Positions 1 to 7,800 of a stretch of 64,000 nucleotides of DNA are shown here, piece by piece. The position numbers and the translations under genes were made by a program. Source of the stretch: Fodinicurvata halophila (lineage in GTDB: Bacteria > Pseudomonadota > Alphaproteobacteria > Kiloniellales > DSM-21159); the NCBI RefSeq assembly GCF_042651425.1, contig NZ_JBHSCW010000003.1, positions 620,001 to 684,000 of the forward strand, in the 5' to 3' direction. Positions within the stretch are counted from its first letter, which is position 1; the number at the start of each line of letters is the position of its first letter. Under the pieces are notes generated by a model, which was not told the origin of the DNA, searched no databases, and saw nothing but the letters and a program-made list of their open reading frames with translations.

Positions 1-743
1 GACAACGCTTCTCCGTTCCCTTCGACCTCCCTTCTTTCTCGCTCTATAGGGCACTGCGAAGGCTCAATCCTTCACCCTTCCTTTTCTACCTCAATTTCGG
101 GGATTTCTCACTTGTCGGCTCATCGCCGGAAATCCTGGTGCGCTTACGCAATGGCACGGTCACGATTCGCCCCCTCGCCGGCACCCGCAAGCGTGGCAGC
201 ACGCCCTCGGAGGACCGAGCACTGGCCGAGGAATTGCTGAACGATCCCAAGGAACGCGCTGAACATCTCATGCTGCTGGACCTGGGACGGAATGATGTGG
301 GGCGTGTATCTAGGATCGGAACGGTCAAGGTGACAGAACAGTTCACGATAGAGCACTACAGTCACGTCATGCATATCTCATCGAACGTCGAGGGCGAAAT
401 TGCGCCCCAGTACGATGCGATCGACGCCCTCATGGCGGGGTTCCCAGCGGGGACCGTCTCCGGTGCTCCCAAGGTACGGGCTATGGAGATCATCGAGGAA
501 CTGGAATCCGATCGGCGTGGTTTCTATGCCGGAGCCATCGGGTATTTCGGGGCCAAGGGTTCAATGGATACCTGCATTGCCTTGCGGACCGCCCTCGTCA
601 AGGACGGACGCATGTACGTTCAGGCCGGAGCCGGTGTCGTGATCGACAGCGACCCGGAATCCGAGTATCAAGAATGCCGGAACAAGGCACGCGCCCTGAT
701 CCGTGCGGCCGAGGAAGCCCTGCGCTTTGCACGGAGAAACTGA
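1..743 (+). CDS. trpE: Anthranilate synthase component I, 3' part (5' end outside window)
   Basis: This is the chorismate-binding catalytic half of anthranilate synthase, which converts chorismate and ammonia or glutamine to anthranilate in tryptophan synthesis. The frame is open from base 3, so the gene is cut by the window edge. About 246 C-terminal residues are visible. They carry the family blocks RPLAGTRKRG, LLDLGRNDVGRVS, GTVSGAPKVRAMEI, RRGFYAGAIGYFG and the AGAGVVIDSDPESEYQE Mg/chorismate region, all intact. The glutaminase partner trpG starts about 4.1 kb downstream and is not contiguous. The paralogues PabB and isochorismate synthase are less likely given the trp genes nearby, but the missing N-terminus prevents a full check. 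Confidence 0.93.
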   Translation, partial: QRFSVPFDLPSFSLYRALRRLNPSPFLFYLNFGDFSLVGSSPEILVRLRNGTVTIRPLAGTRKRGSTPSEDRALAEELLNDPKERAEHLMLLDLGRNDVGRVSRIGTVKVTEQFTIEHYSHVMHISSNVEGEIAPQYDAIDALMAGFPAGTVSGAPKVRAMEIIEELESDRRGFYAGAIGYFGAKGSMDTCIALRTALVKDGRMYVQAGAGVVIDSDPESEYQECRNKARALIRAAEEALRFARRN

Positions 744-796
744 CTCCGTACTATCCTGTATTGCCCCCTGCGGGGTGTGCGCTATATGACTATGCA

Positions 797-1801
797 ATGA
801 CTGTGACGCTACAATCTCCGCCTCTGACAGAGAACGAAGACGGTCAGACCCGCCAAGTGGGTATCGAACTGGAGTTCAGCAGTCTCTCCTCGCAGCAATC
901 CGCCGAGTTGATTCGAAAGCGCTTCGGCGGAGAGATCATCAGTCATGATCCGCATCACTACGAGGTACGAGATACGCAACTGGGCAGTTTCGACTGCAAG
1001 CTTGACGTTCGATACGCTCATCCCTCGGAAGACAAGGAGGAAACGGCAAAACGCCTGTTGAGCGGATGGGTCGAGGAAGAAAAGCTGAACAACCTGCTGC
1101 GCCGTACCGAATCCTTCATCGGAGATCTCAGTCAGGGCTGGGTGCCCACTGAAATCGTCGGTCCGCCTATACCTTATCCGCAGATCCCACTTATCGATGA
1201 GTTGGTCGGCGATCTGATTGCAGAAGGTGCGGAAGGTACGGAAAGCTCATGGGCTTACGCCTTTGGCGTTCAATTGAATCCCGAAGTTGCAGCCAAGGAT
1301 GCTGACTATCTTCTACGGCATCTTCAGGCCTATTGCCTTCTGTCTGACTGGTTGCGCGAGTCCATCAATATTGACGTGACCCGTCGCATCCTGCCCTTCA
1401 TTGATCGCTTTCCGCTCTCCTATACCAAACTGATTCTGCAGAAGTCCTATCGTCCCACTCGCGAACAGCTCATAGACGATTACCTGCAGTATAACCCGAC
1501 ACGAAACCGGGAACTGGATATGCTCCCCCTCTTCCGTCATCTCGACGAGACAAGGGTCATTAGCCAGATCACCAGTTCCCTGATCAAGGCACGCCCCACT
1601 TTCCATTATCGCCTGCCGAACGCCTCCTTCAACAAACCCGGATGGAGCCTGGCAGGTGAATGGAACCGCTGGCTGAAGGTAGAAAAACTTGCCCATGCAA
1701 AGGACCGACTTTCGGAAATGGCTGCAGCCTTCCTGCAGAATCAAAGCAAGGTCTTCCACGGAAACTGGGCCCGGATGTCGGCTCAGTGGGTGGAGCCGTG
1801 A
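797..1801 (+). CDS. Amidoligase family protein (glutamine synthetase-fold COOH-NH2 ligase)
   Basis: This predicted ATP-dependent ligase would form an amide bond between a carboxylate and an amine; the substrate is unknown. The 334-residue protein has the amidoligase_2 N-terminal strand VGIELEF with an E-x-E metal-binding pair (E24, E26), a central TEIVGPPIPYPQ block and a WAYAFGVQLNPE block that looks like the second metal/ATP strand. I chose the ATG at 797 because the family N-terminal strand begins soon after it; an open frame extends upstream into trpE but is only shadow. A C26 glutamine amidotransferase follows after 6 nt and a TVP38 membrane protein overlaps that one, so the three are probably co-transcribed. 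Pairing of amidoligase and amidotransferase is known from genome surveys of the family. The product made here cannot be inferred. Confidence 0.8.
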   Translation: MTVTLQSPPLTENEDGQTRQVGIELEFSSLSSQQSAELIRKRFGGEIISHDPHHYEVRDTQLGSFDCKLDVRYAHPSEDKEETAKRLLSGWVEEEKLNNLLRRTESFIGDLSQGWVPTEIVGPPIPYPQIPLIDELVGDLIAEGAEGTESSWAYAFGVQLNPEVAAKDADYLLRHLQAYCLLSDWLRESINIDVTRRILPFIDRFPLSYTKLILQKSYRPTREQLIDDYLQYNPTRNRELDMLPLFRHLDETRVISQITSSLIKARPTFHYRLPNASFNKPGWSLAGEWNRWLKVEKLAHAKDRLSEMAAAFLQNQSKVFHGNWARMSAQWVEP

Positions 1802-1807
1802 GCTGAC

Positions 1808-2497
1808 GTGAGAAAACCGCGCATAGCCGTTACCAGTTCGCGCCGACGAGCACTGTTCACAGCCAATCTGAATCGCCTGGCGCTTTGGCGCGCGGGGGCC
1901 TCTTCTGTGCGTCTTTATCCCGGCAAGAGCTGTGATCCGGAGCAGCTCGACGGCCTTCTGATCGGCGGCGGGGATGACATCGACGTGCGTCTGTACGATC
2001 ATGACCTGATCCTGGAAACACGCATCGATCCGGAGCGCGATCGCATGGAGATCGAGCTCCTCGAATATGCGCTGAAGCGTAACCTGCCCGTCTTCGGGAT
2101 TTGTCGGGGCGCGCAGATATTGAACGTTTTCCTGGGCGGCAACCTCATCCAGGACATCTACCAGAAGTATGAAGGCCTGCGCCGACAGAGCACGACATTG
2201 CCTAAGAAGTGGATCGACATCCATAAGGACAGCAGATTGGCGGCAATCCTTGAACAGGATCGTTGTCGCGTTAACTCGTTGCATCATCAGGCAATAGACC
2301 AGCTGGGCCGAGGCCTGACCACTGTTGCCAAGGACGAAGCGCGTATCATCCAGGCTGTCGAGAAGAAGGACGCACCTTTCCTGGTTGCCGTCCAATGGCA
2401 TCCGGAACTGCTTGTCTTTGACGGATCGCAACAGAATCTCTTTCGCAGCTTCGTCGCCGCAGCTCGTGAGTATCAGCAGGACCGCCTTTCCAAGTGA
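1808..2497 (+). CDS. Gamma-glutamyl-gamma-aminobutyrate hydrolase-like class I amidotransferase (peptidase C26)
   Basis: This 229-residue class I glutamine amidotransferase-fold hydrolase is of the peptidase C26 type, which includes PuuD and gamma-glutamyl hydrolase. The nucleophile is C99 in the FGICRGAQ elbow, and the QWHPE block near the C-terminus supplies H198 and E200, so the triad looks complete. Family members cleave gamma-glutamyl amides. Next to an amidoligase it may trim, recycle or supply ammonia for the amide-linked product; this is inferred from context only. The start lies 6 nt after the amidoligase stop, and its own stop overlaps the next gene's GTG (GTGA). Confidence 0.82.
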   Translation: MRKPRIAVTSSRRRALFTANLNRLALWRAGASSVRLYPGKSCDPEQLDGLLIGGGDDIDVRLYDHDLILETRIDPERDRMEIELLEYALKRNLPVFGICRGAQILNVFLGGNLIQDIYQKYEGLRRQSTTLPKKWIDIHKDSRLAAILEQDRCRVNSLHHQAIDQLGRGLTTVAKDEARIIQAVEKKDAPFLVAVQWHPELLVFDGSQQNLFRSFVAAAREYQQDRLSK

Positions 2498-3249
2498 CCG
2501 AGAAGTCGAGGACATACCGTGAACCAGTGCTGGTCTGGTTCTACCGCCACCGAGGTTGGATCAAGAAGGGAGCCACGGCACTTCTGCTGATCAGCGGCCT
2601 CGCCGTGTATTTCATGTCCGGCCTCCAGGAAAAACTCAGCCTGGACTTCTTCGTGGAGCATCTGGAACGGCTGCAAGGCTTCACGGCCGAGCATCCCCTG
2701 AAGTCCGGCGTTTTCTATCTTGTCTTCCTCACGTTGATCACCGCCTTCAATGTTCCGGCCGTGGCCGTTATTACCGTAATCAGCGGTGCCGTATTCCCGA
2801 TATGGCAGGCCGCCCTTTTCTCGTCCATCGGACCAACCCTCGGCGGCTTGTTGCCCTATTGGGCCGCGCGCTACACCTTTCGGGACAGTTTCTCCAGAAT
2901 TGCCGGCACGAGGGCGCAGGCTCTGGAAGGAGCCTTTCGCGACAACGCGCTGCTCTACATGATGGTGCTTCGGCTGTTGCCGGTCATGCCAGTCTGGCTC
3001 GTCAATATCATAGCCGGTCTTCTTGATGTCAGGTGGAAAGTCTATGTGTTCGGAACCGCCATCGGCGGCTTCCCCTGCACCCTTGTCTGGGTCGTCCTGG
3101 GCGACGGCATTGGCAAGACGCTCGAGCAGGGAGAGAGCATAACGCCGGCAGCCCTGCTGGAACCCAAGATCGTTGCCGCTTTGACGACGCTCTCCCTACT
3201 GGCTTTGGGGGCTGCGCTTTTCCGGCAGTTCCGCGGGCGTCTCCGCTAG
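2494..3249 (+). CDS. TVP38/TMEM64 family (DedA-like) inner-membrane protein
   Basis: This 251-residue polytopic membrane protein has a first hydrophobic segment at about 22-40 and further ones at about 65-85, 88-115, 150-180, 185-205 and 222-240. It carries the family signature region (FNVPAVAVITVISGAVFP, then GLLPYWAARYTFRD, then LLPVMPVWLVNIIAGLL). DedA/TVP38 proteins are now associated with lipid scrambling or undecaprenyl-phosphate and lipid flipping; the substrate here is unknown. It starts at a GTG overlapping the C26 stop, so it is probably translationally coupled. Its 3' end overlaps the convergent deacetylase gene by 54 bp. Confidence 0.85.
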   Translation: MTEKSRTYREPVLVWFYRHRGWIKKGATALLLISGLAVYFMSGLQEKLSLDFFVEHLERLQGFTAEHPLKSGVFYLVFLTLITAFNVPAVAVITVISGAVFPIWQAALFSSIGPTLGGLLPYWAARYTFRDSFSRIAGTRAQALEGAFRDNALLYMMVLRLLPVMPVWLVNIIAGLLDVRWKVYVFGTAIGGFPCTLVWVVLGDGIGKTLEQGESITPAALLEPKIVAALTTLSLLALGAALFRQFRGRLR

Positions 3250-4230
3250 CCGGGCAATCCGTTCCTGATACTCACGCACAATGTCGCTCACAGGGACCAG
3301 CGTGAAACCACGCTCCTTCAGGTCCGACTGCCATTCCGACAACACCTCCAGGGTCACATCATGAGGATGGGCAATGCCCACCGCGCTTCCGCGCTTGCGC
3401 GCGATGTCCTCGAGATGGGCAAGCTGGGCTTCGATGAATTCGCGACTCTGCTCGTGGTCCAGGAAAACGTCGCGTCCAATCGAGGGAACCCCCAGCTCGC
3501 GCGCCACGTCCAAGGCCACCGTCTCTGCTGATGTCCGGGAATCCACGAACAGCAACCCACGCTCTTTCACCTCCGCAAGAACCTGCTTCATGGCATCCCG
3601 ATTGGCCGTAAGGCGGCTGCCCATATGATTGTTGACGCCGACGTATTCACCGAAGCGCTCAAGGGCCCAGACAAGATCCTGCTGTCGCTCTTCATAAGCC
3701 TGTTCCGAGAGAAGAGTGCGGGGACCCGAATCGATTTCCCCGTTCATCGGCTCCATGGGCAGGTGCAGCATGATCTCATGGCCGCGCGCCCGGGAATCCG
3801 AGATGAGTTTCTCAACATTCTCTGCATAGCTGAGATACGCAAGGGTGAACGGCGGAGGCAGCTCAGCCGCTCTCCGGGCGGCGGACCTGTTCAGCCCCAT
3901 GTCGTCTATGATGACGGCAATCCGCGGTGTTCCGTCGGGGAAATCCGCAGCAGCGCCATAGAGACGCCAGGGCGCCTCTTCCTTGTTTCTCTCGGTCAGG
4001 ATCTCGGGTGGCTGCAGAACTTCGGGCCTTGAAGATTCTCGAGGCTGCGGAAGCGGCCAGGTGCCTGCCAACTCGGCCTTCCCCTCCACAGGAGCAAGCG
4101 AGGTCTGCTGTACCACTCCCTCGGCATCCTCCTGGTTGGCATCCTCCATGCCTGAGAAACCTATGGCGACAGCCAGCCCCAGGGTCAGCAGGATACCCAA
4201 AGAAAAGACGGCAAGACGCTTACCCTGCAT
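3196..4230 (-). CDS. Divergent polysaccharide deacetylase family protein (YibQ/DUF610)
   Basis: This 344-residue protein has an N-terminal membrane anchor or signal segment (about residues 7-25), a low-complexity linker to about residue 95, then a NodB-like barrel beginning PRIAVIIDDMGLN, with RGHEIMLHLPMEP and IAHPHD later. The divergent deacetylase family keeps a TIM-barrel-like fold and is periplasmic. Its substrate is not settled, though related genes often neighbour the peptidoglycan hydrolase activator EnvC and a carboxyl-terminal protease, neither of which is here. Its last 18 codons lie antisense to the end of the TVP38 gene. Confidence 0.85.
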   Translation of the reverse strand: MQGKRLAVFSLGILLTLGLAVAIGFSGMEDANQEDAEGVVQQTSLAPVEGKAELAGTWPLPQPRESSRPEVLQPPEILTERNKEEAPWRLYGAAADFPDGTPRIAVIIDDMGLNRSAARRAAELPPPFTLAYLSYAENVEKLISDSRARGHEIMLHLPMEPMNGEIDSGPRTLLSEQAYEERQQDLVWALERFGEYVGVNNHMGSRLTANRDAMKQVLAEVKERGLLFVDSRTSAETVALDVARELGVPSIGRDVFLDHEQSREFIEAQLAHLEDIARKRGSAVGIAHPHDVTLEVLSEWQSDLKERGFTLVPVSDIVREYQERIARLAETPAELPEKRSPQSQ

Positions 4231-4339
4231 ACTGGCGATATCTCCGTTGTCAGGCGTGTTTTGACAGGAATGCGTTCAACGTTACTCCTGCCTTCGGTGT
4301 CGGGTAAAGTCTCTCCTGCCCCGACAGGAACGACCTCTT

Positions 4340-4747
4340 TCAGGACTTACTGTCACCCGCCTCGCGCGCCAGTTCCTTCAGAATGGGACAATCGGGCCGG
4401 CTGTCTCCATGACAGCGGTCCATCAGGTCCATGAGCGTATCCCGCATGTCGGAGAGCTCGGCGATCTTCATCTCTATCTCTTCGACATGATGCCGGGCCA
4501 GCGCCTTGACCTGCGAGCTGCTGCGGTCCCTGTCCTTCCACAGCGCCATGAGTTCGGAAACCTGATGCACCGAGAAGCCAAGACTTCTCGCTCGCTGAAT
4601 GAAACGCAGGATTTGAACTTCCTGATCATGATACACCCTATAGCTGGCCGCCGTCCTCTGGGGCGCATCAATCAGGCCCACGGATTCATAATAGCGAATG
4701 GTCTTGGCCGGCACGCCGGATTTCTGTGCTGCCTGACCTATGTTCAT
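4340..4747 (-). CDS. cueR: Cu(I)-responsive MerR-family transcriptional regulator CueR
   Basis: This 135-residue MerR regulator has an N-terminal winged helix (MNIGQAAQKSGV...TIRYYE), a dimerisation helix (about 75-110) and a C-terminal metal loop with C112 and C120 (CHGDSRPDCPIL). Those cysteine positions match E. coli CueR. S77, which marks monovalent-ion sensing in CueR as opposed to ZntR, is also conserved. It would sense cytoplasmic Cu(I), Ag(I) or Au(I) and twist the spacer of a target promoter, usually that of a copper P-type ATPase. No copper exporter or chaperone gene is in this window, so its targets lie elsewhere. It diverges from trpG. Confidence 0.9.
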   Translation of the reverse strand: MNIGQAAQKSGVPAKTIRYYESVGLIDAPQRTAASYRVYHDQEVQILRFIQRARSLGFSVHQVSELMALWKDRDRSSSQVKALARHHVEEIEMKIAELSDMRDTLMDLMDRCHGDSRPDCPILKELAREAGDSKS

Positions 4748-4804
4748 CGCCTTTTCCTTTTTCGGAAGATACCGCAGATCCGATGGTAATACATTGAGTT
4801 CACG

Positions 4805-4818
4805 GACCTAATAAGGTC
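4805..4818. promoter_or_regulatory. Inverted repeat GACCT-N4-AGGTC between cueR and trpG
   Basis: A perfect 5-bp inverted repeat with a 4-bp centre lies in the 141-bp divergent spacer, and an outer CGGACC/GGTCCG pair brackets it (4803-4838). On the cueR strand it overlaps a TTGACC hexamer, resembling the -35 plus dyad arrangement of MerR-type promoters. I could not place a convincing -10 at 19-bp spacing, so assignment as the CueR operator is tentative. Confidence 0.25.
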
Positions 4819-4888
4819 AAATGCCATCTGATGGTCCGATACCGACACATGAAGACCTTTGCGCACTTTGATGAATTGAAGATAGGCA

Positions 4889-5470
4889 ATGTTCGTCCTG
4901 ATCGATAACTACGACAGCTTTACCTACAATCTCTATCACTATCTCGGGGAGATTGGGGCAGAGTCCGTCGTGCATCGCAATGATGCAATCACTCCGGAAG
5001 AGGTCATGTCACTTGCGCCGGAAGGAATCGTCCTGTCTCCCGGCCCCTGCACGCCGACGGAGGCCGGGATTTGCCTGGATCTGATCGAGAGAGCAGCGGG
5101 CCACATTCCCATTCTCGGGGTGTGTCTTGGCCATCAGGCGATCGGCCAGGCCCTGGGTGGACATGTCATACGCGCACCGTTACCCCTGCACGGCAAGCTC
5201 AGCAGCGTATCGCACAAGGGCAGCGATATCTTCGAGAAGCTGCCCGTCCCTTTCAAGGTGACCCGCTATCACTCACTCCTGCTGGACCGGAACAGCCTGC
5301 CGGACAGTCTGGAGATAACCGCAGAAACCGATGATGGCCTGGTCATGGGCTTGCGCCATCGTGAGCAGCCCTTGTATGGCGTGCAGTTCCATCCGGAATC
5401 CATAGCGTCCGAATATGGACACGAACTGCTTGCGAATTTTGTAAGGCTGGCCCGAAGAACAAACGCCTGA
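4889..5470 (+). CDS. trpG: Anthranilate synthase component II (glutamine amidotransferase)
   Basis: This 193-residue class I glutaminase delivers ammonia to TrpE for anthranilate formation. It opens MFVLIDNYDSFTYNLYHYLG, has the nucleophile C79 in LGVCLGHQ and the His-Glu pair H168/E170 in VQFHPES; the triad is intact. It may also serve PabB in folate synthesis, as TrpG/PabA often do. It is first in a tight trpG-trpD-trpC-moaC-moeA operon, with trpD starting 13 nt after its stop. Confidence 0.95.
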   Translation: MFVLIDNYDSFTYNLYHYLGEIGAESVVHRNDAITPEEVMSLAPEGIVLSPGPCTPTEAGICLDLIERAAGHIPILGVCLGHQAIGQALGGHVIRAPLPLHGKLSSVSHKGSDIFEKLPVPFKVTRYHSLLLDRNSLPDSLEITAETDDGLVMGLRHREQPLYGVQFHPESIASEYGHELLANFVRLARRTNA

Positions 5471-5483
5471 AGGACGATTTTCA

Positions 5484-6521
5484 GTGACAAAGGACATGAC
5501 GGACATCAAGCAGCTCCTCGGGGTCGTGGCTGAAGGCAAGAGGCTGGACGAGACACAGTCGGAACGAGCATTCGACATCATAATGTCGGGCGACGCGACA
5601 CCGGCACAGATCGGCGGTTTCCTGATGTCCTTGCGGGTTCGCGGCGAAAGTGTCCCGGAGATCATAGGTGCTGCCCGTGCCATGCGCGGCAAGATGCTCT
5701 CCATCGATGCCCCTGCAAACGCGGTCGACACCTGTGGCACCGGCGGCGATGCCAAGGGCACTTTCAATATCTCCACTGCCGCCTCTTTCGTGGTGGCTGC
5801 CTGTGGGGTCCCTGTTGCCAAGCATGGCAACCGCGCGCTTTCCTCCAAGAGCGGAGCGGCAGATGTGCTGACTGCTCTTGGCGTGAATATCGAGGCCGAA
5901 ACGGAACTGGTTCAGAGAGCCCTCAAGGAAGCGGGCACCTGCTTTCTCATGGCACCACGCCATCACAGTGCGATGCGGCATGTGGGTCCGGCTCGCGTAG
6001 AGCTGGGAACCCGAACCATCTTCAATATCCTGGGCCCTCTGTGCAATCCGGCCCGGGTCAGACGACAGCTTCTGGGGGTTTTCAATCGCGACTGGTTGCA
6101 GCCTCTGGCAGAAGTGCTCGAAGGTCTGGGGCATGAGAAGGCCTGGGTCGTTCATGGAGAGCATGGCTTCGATGAGTTGACCTCCGTAGGCACGACCTAT
6201 GTAACCGCACTGGACAAGGGTGACATCTCCTCCTTCGAGATCCATCCGGAAGACTACGGCCTGCGCTCGGCCGCTCCGGAAGAACTGCGCGGCGGCGATG
6301 CGGAGGAGAACGCCCGTGCCTTGCGCGCCTTCCTGGCAGGGGAAACCGGAGCCTTGCGCGACACGATTCTCATGACGTCCGCGGGGGCCCTGGTGGTTGC
6401 CGACCGATCGAAAACCTTTGCGGAAGGGCTGCAGGTTGCAGCGGAAGCCATTGACAGCGGTCGAGCCGGGAACGTCCTCGATCAGCTTGTCGCCATCACC
6501 AACACGGAGCTGCACACGTGA
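5484..6521 (+). CDS. trpD: Anthranilate phosphoribosyltransferase
   Basis: Transfers phosphoribose from PRPP to anthranilate, the second step of tryptophan synthesis. The 345 residues are normal for the family. The PRPP site block VDTCGTGGDAKGTFNIST and the KHGNRALSSKSGAADVL anthranilate region are complete, as is the later RVELGTRTIFNILGPLCNP. GTG at 5484 has an AAGGACG ribosome-binding sequence at suitable spacing; an in-frame ATG four codons on is an alternative. Its stop overlaps the GTG of trpC (GTGA). Confidence 0.96.
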   Translation: MTKDMTDIKQLLGVVAEGKRLDETQSERAFDIIMSGDATPAQIGGFLMSLRVRGESVPEIIGAARAMRGKMLSIDAPANAVDTCGTGGDAKGTFNISTAASFVVAACGVPVAKHGNRALSSKSGAADVLTALGVNIEAETELVQRALKEAGTCFLMAPRHHSAMRHVGPARVELGTRTIFNILGPLCNPARVRRQLLGVFNRDWLQPLAEVLEGLGHEKAWVVHGEHGFDELTSVGTTYVTALDKGDISSFEIHPEDYGLRSAAPEELRGGDAEENARALRAFLAGETGALRDTILMTSAGALVVADRSKTFAEGLQVAAEAIDSGRAGNVLDQLVAITNTELHT

Positions 6522-7321
6522 GTGACGTACTGGAACAGATCTGCAGCGATAAGCGGCGACACATCGAGGAGCGCAAACAGCTTCTTTCCCTCGACGAGCT
6601 CGAGAAGATCATCGCCGCAAACGGCAAGACGCGCGGCTTCGAGCGCGCCCTGAAGGAGAAATCCGCGGAAAGCGGCTATGCCCTGATCTGCGAGATCAAG
6701 AAAGCCTCTCCTTCCAAAGGACTGATTCGCAAGGATTTCGATCCGTCTGAGCTGGCAGAAGCCTACACCAGAGGTGGTGCGACCTGCCTCTCCGTCCTGA
6801 CAGACATCCCCTATTTCCAGGGGAATGATGATTTCCTGCGCATGGCTCGCACGGCCAGTTCACTGCCCGTATTGCGCAAGGATTTCATGCTCGAGCCCTA
6901 TCAGATCCTGGAATCCCGGGCCCTGGGCGCGGACTGCATTCTGCTTATCCTGGCCGCGTTGACACAGAAACAGGCCGAGGAAATGGAGAAGTTGGCCATG
7001 GACCTTGGCATGGACGTTCTGCTTGAAGTTCATGATGAACTGGAGTTGGACCGGGCATTGAACCTGGGCTCACCGTTAATCGGGATCAACAACCGGGATC
7101 TCAAGACCCTGGAGGTGGATATTGCCACCACGGAGAAACTTGCCCCCAAGATCACCGAAGACCGCTTCCTGATTGCGGAGAGCGGTCTCTACGAGAGGGA
7201 AGACCTCCAGCGCCTGTCAAAGGCCGGCGCACGTGCTTTCCTGATCGGTGAATCCCTGATGCGCCAGGAGAATGTGGAAGACGCAGCCCGTGCCTTGCAG
7301 TCGGGAGGGGGTGCCAGCTGA
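6518..7321 (+). CDS. trpC: Indole-3-glycerol-phosphate synthase
   Basis: Cyclises CdRP to indole-3-glycerol phosphate in tryptophan synthesis. The 267-residue monofunctional TIM barrel has the catalytic lysine in CEIKKASPSKGLI, the second lysine in VLRKDFMLEPYQI, and the INNRDLKTLEVD and IAESGL phosphate-binding loops. It is not fused to TrpF. GTG start overlaps the trpD stop, and its own stop overlaps the moaC ATG (TGATG), indicating coupling to molybdopterin genes. Confidence 0.96.
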   Translation: MSDVLEQICSDKRRHIEERKQLLSLDELEKIIAANGKTRGFERALKEKSAESGYALICEIKKASPSKGLIRKDFDPSELAEAYTRGGATCLSVLTDIPYFQGNDDFLRMARTASSLPVLRKDFMLEPYQILESRALGADCILLILAALTQKQAEEMEKLAMDLGMDVLLEVHDELELDRALNLGSPLIGINNRDLKTLEVDIATTEKLAPKITEDRFLIAESGLYEREDLQRLSKAGARAFLIGESLMRQENVEDAARALQSGGGAS

Positions 7322-7800
7322 TGGGCCGGCTGACGCACTTCGACGAACAAGGCCAGGCTCGTATGGTCGACGTTTCCGAGAAGCAGGAAACCGAACGGGT
7401 AGCTATTGCGCAGGGCGAAATCCAGACCTCCGCAAAAACCGCTCGATTGATTGCCGAGGGTGAGATTGGCAAGGGGGACGTCCTCGCAGTCGCCCGTCTG
7501 GCCGGGATCATGGGGGCCAAGCGTACGGCAGACCTGATTCCTCTATGTCACCCTCTCTCGCTCAGTTCAGTCTCGGTAGATCTCACGCTCGACGAGCAGG
7601 CATGCATGGTCCGTATTGAAGCCACCTGTAAGCTCAAGGGGCGTACCGGCGTCGAGATGGAGGCCCTGACCGCAGTAAACGTCGCAGCCCTGACGGTCTA
7701 TGACATGTGCAAGGCCGTGGATCGCGGAATGGTGATCGGCAATATACGCCTTGTGCACAAGTCAGGAGGCAAGTCTGGCACCTATGAGGTCAGGGAATGA
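7321..7800 (+). CDS. moaC: Cyclic pyranopterin monophosphate synthase
   Basis: Acts with MoaA to convert the GTP-derived cyclic intermediate to cyclic pyranopterin monophosphate, the first stable molybdopterin precursor. The 159 residues carry the conserved KTARLIAEGEIGKGDVLAVAR block, the LIPLCHPL loop and the C-terminal AALTVYDMCKAVD active-site segment. It lies between trpC and moeA with overlapping start and stop codons, a known alphaproteobacterial arrangement. Confidence 0.96.
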   Translation: MGRLTHFDEQGQARMVDVSEKQETERVAIAQGEIQTSAKTARLIAEGEIGKGDVLAVARLAGIMGAKRTADLIPLCHPLSLSSVSVDLTLDEQACMVRIEATCKLKGRTGVEMEALTAVNVAALTVYDMCKAVDRGMVIGNIRLVHKSGGKSGTYEVRE

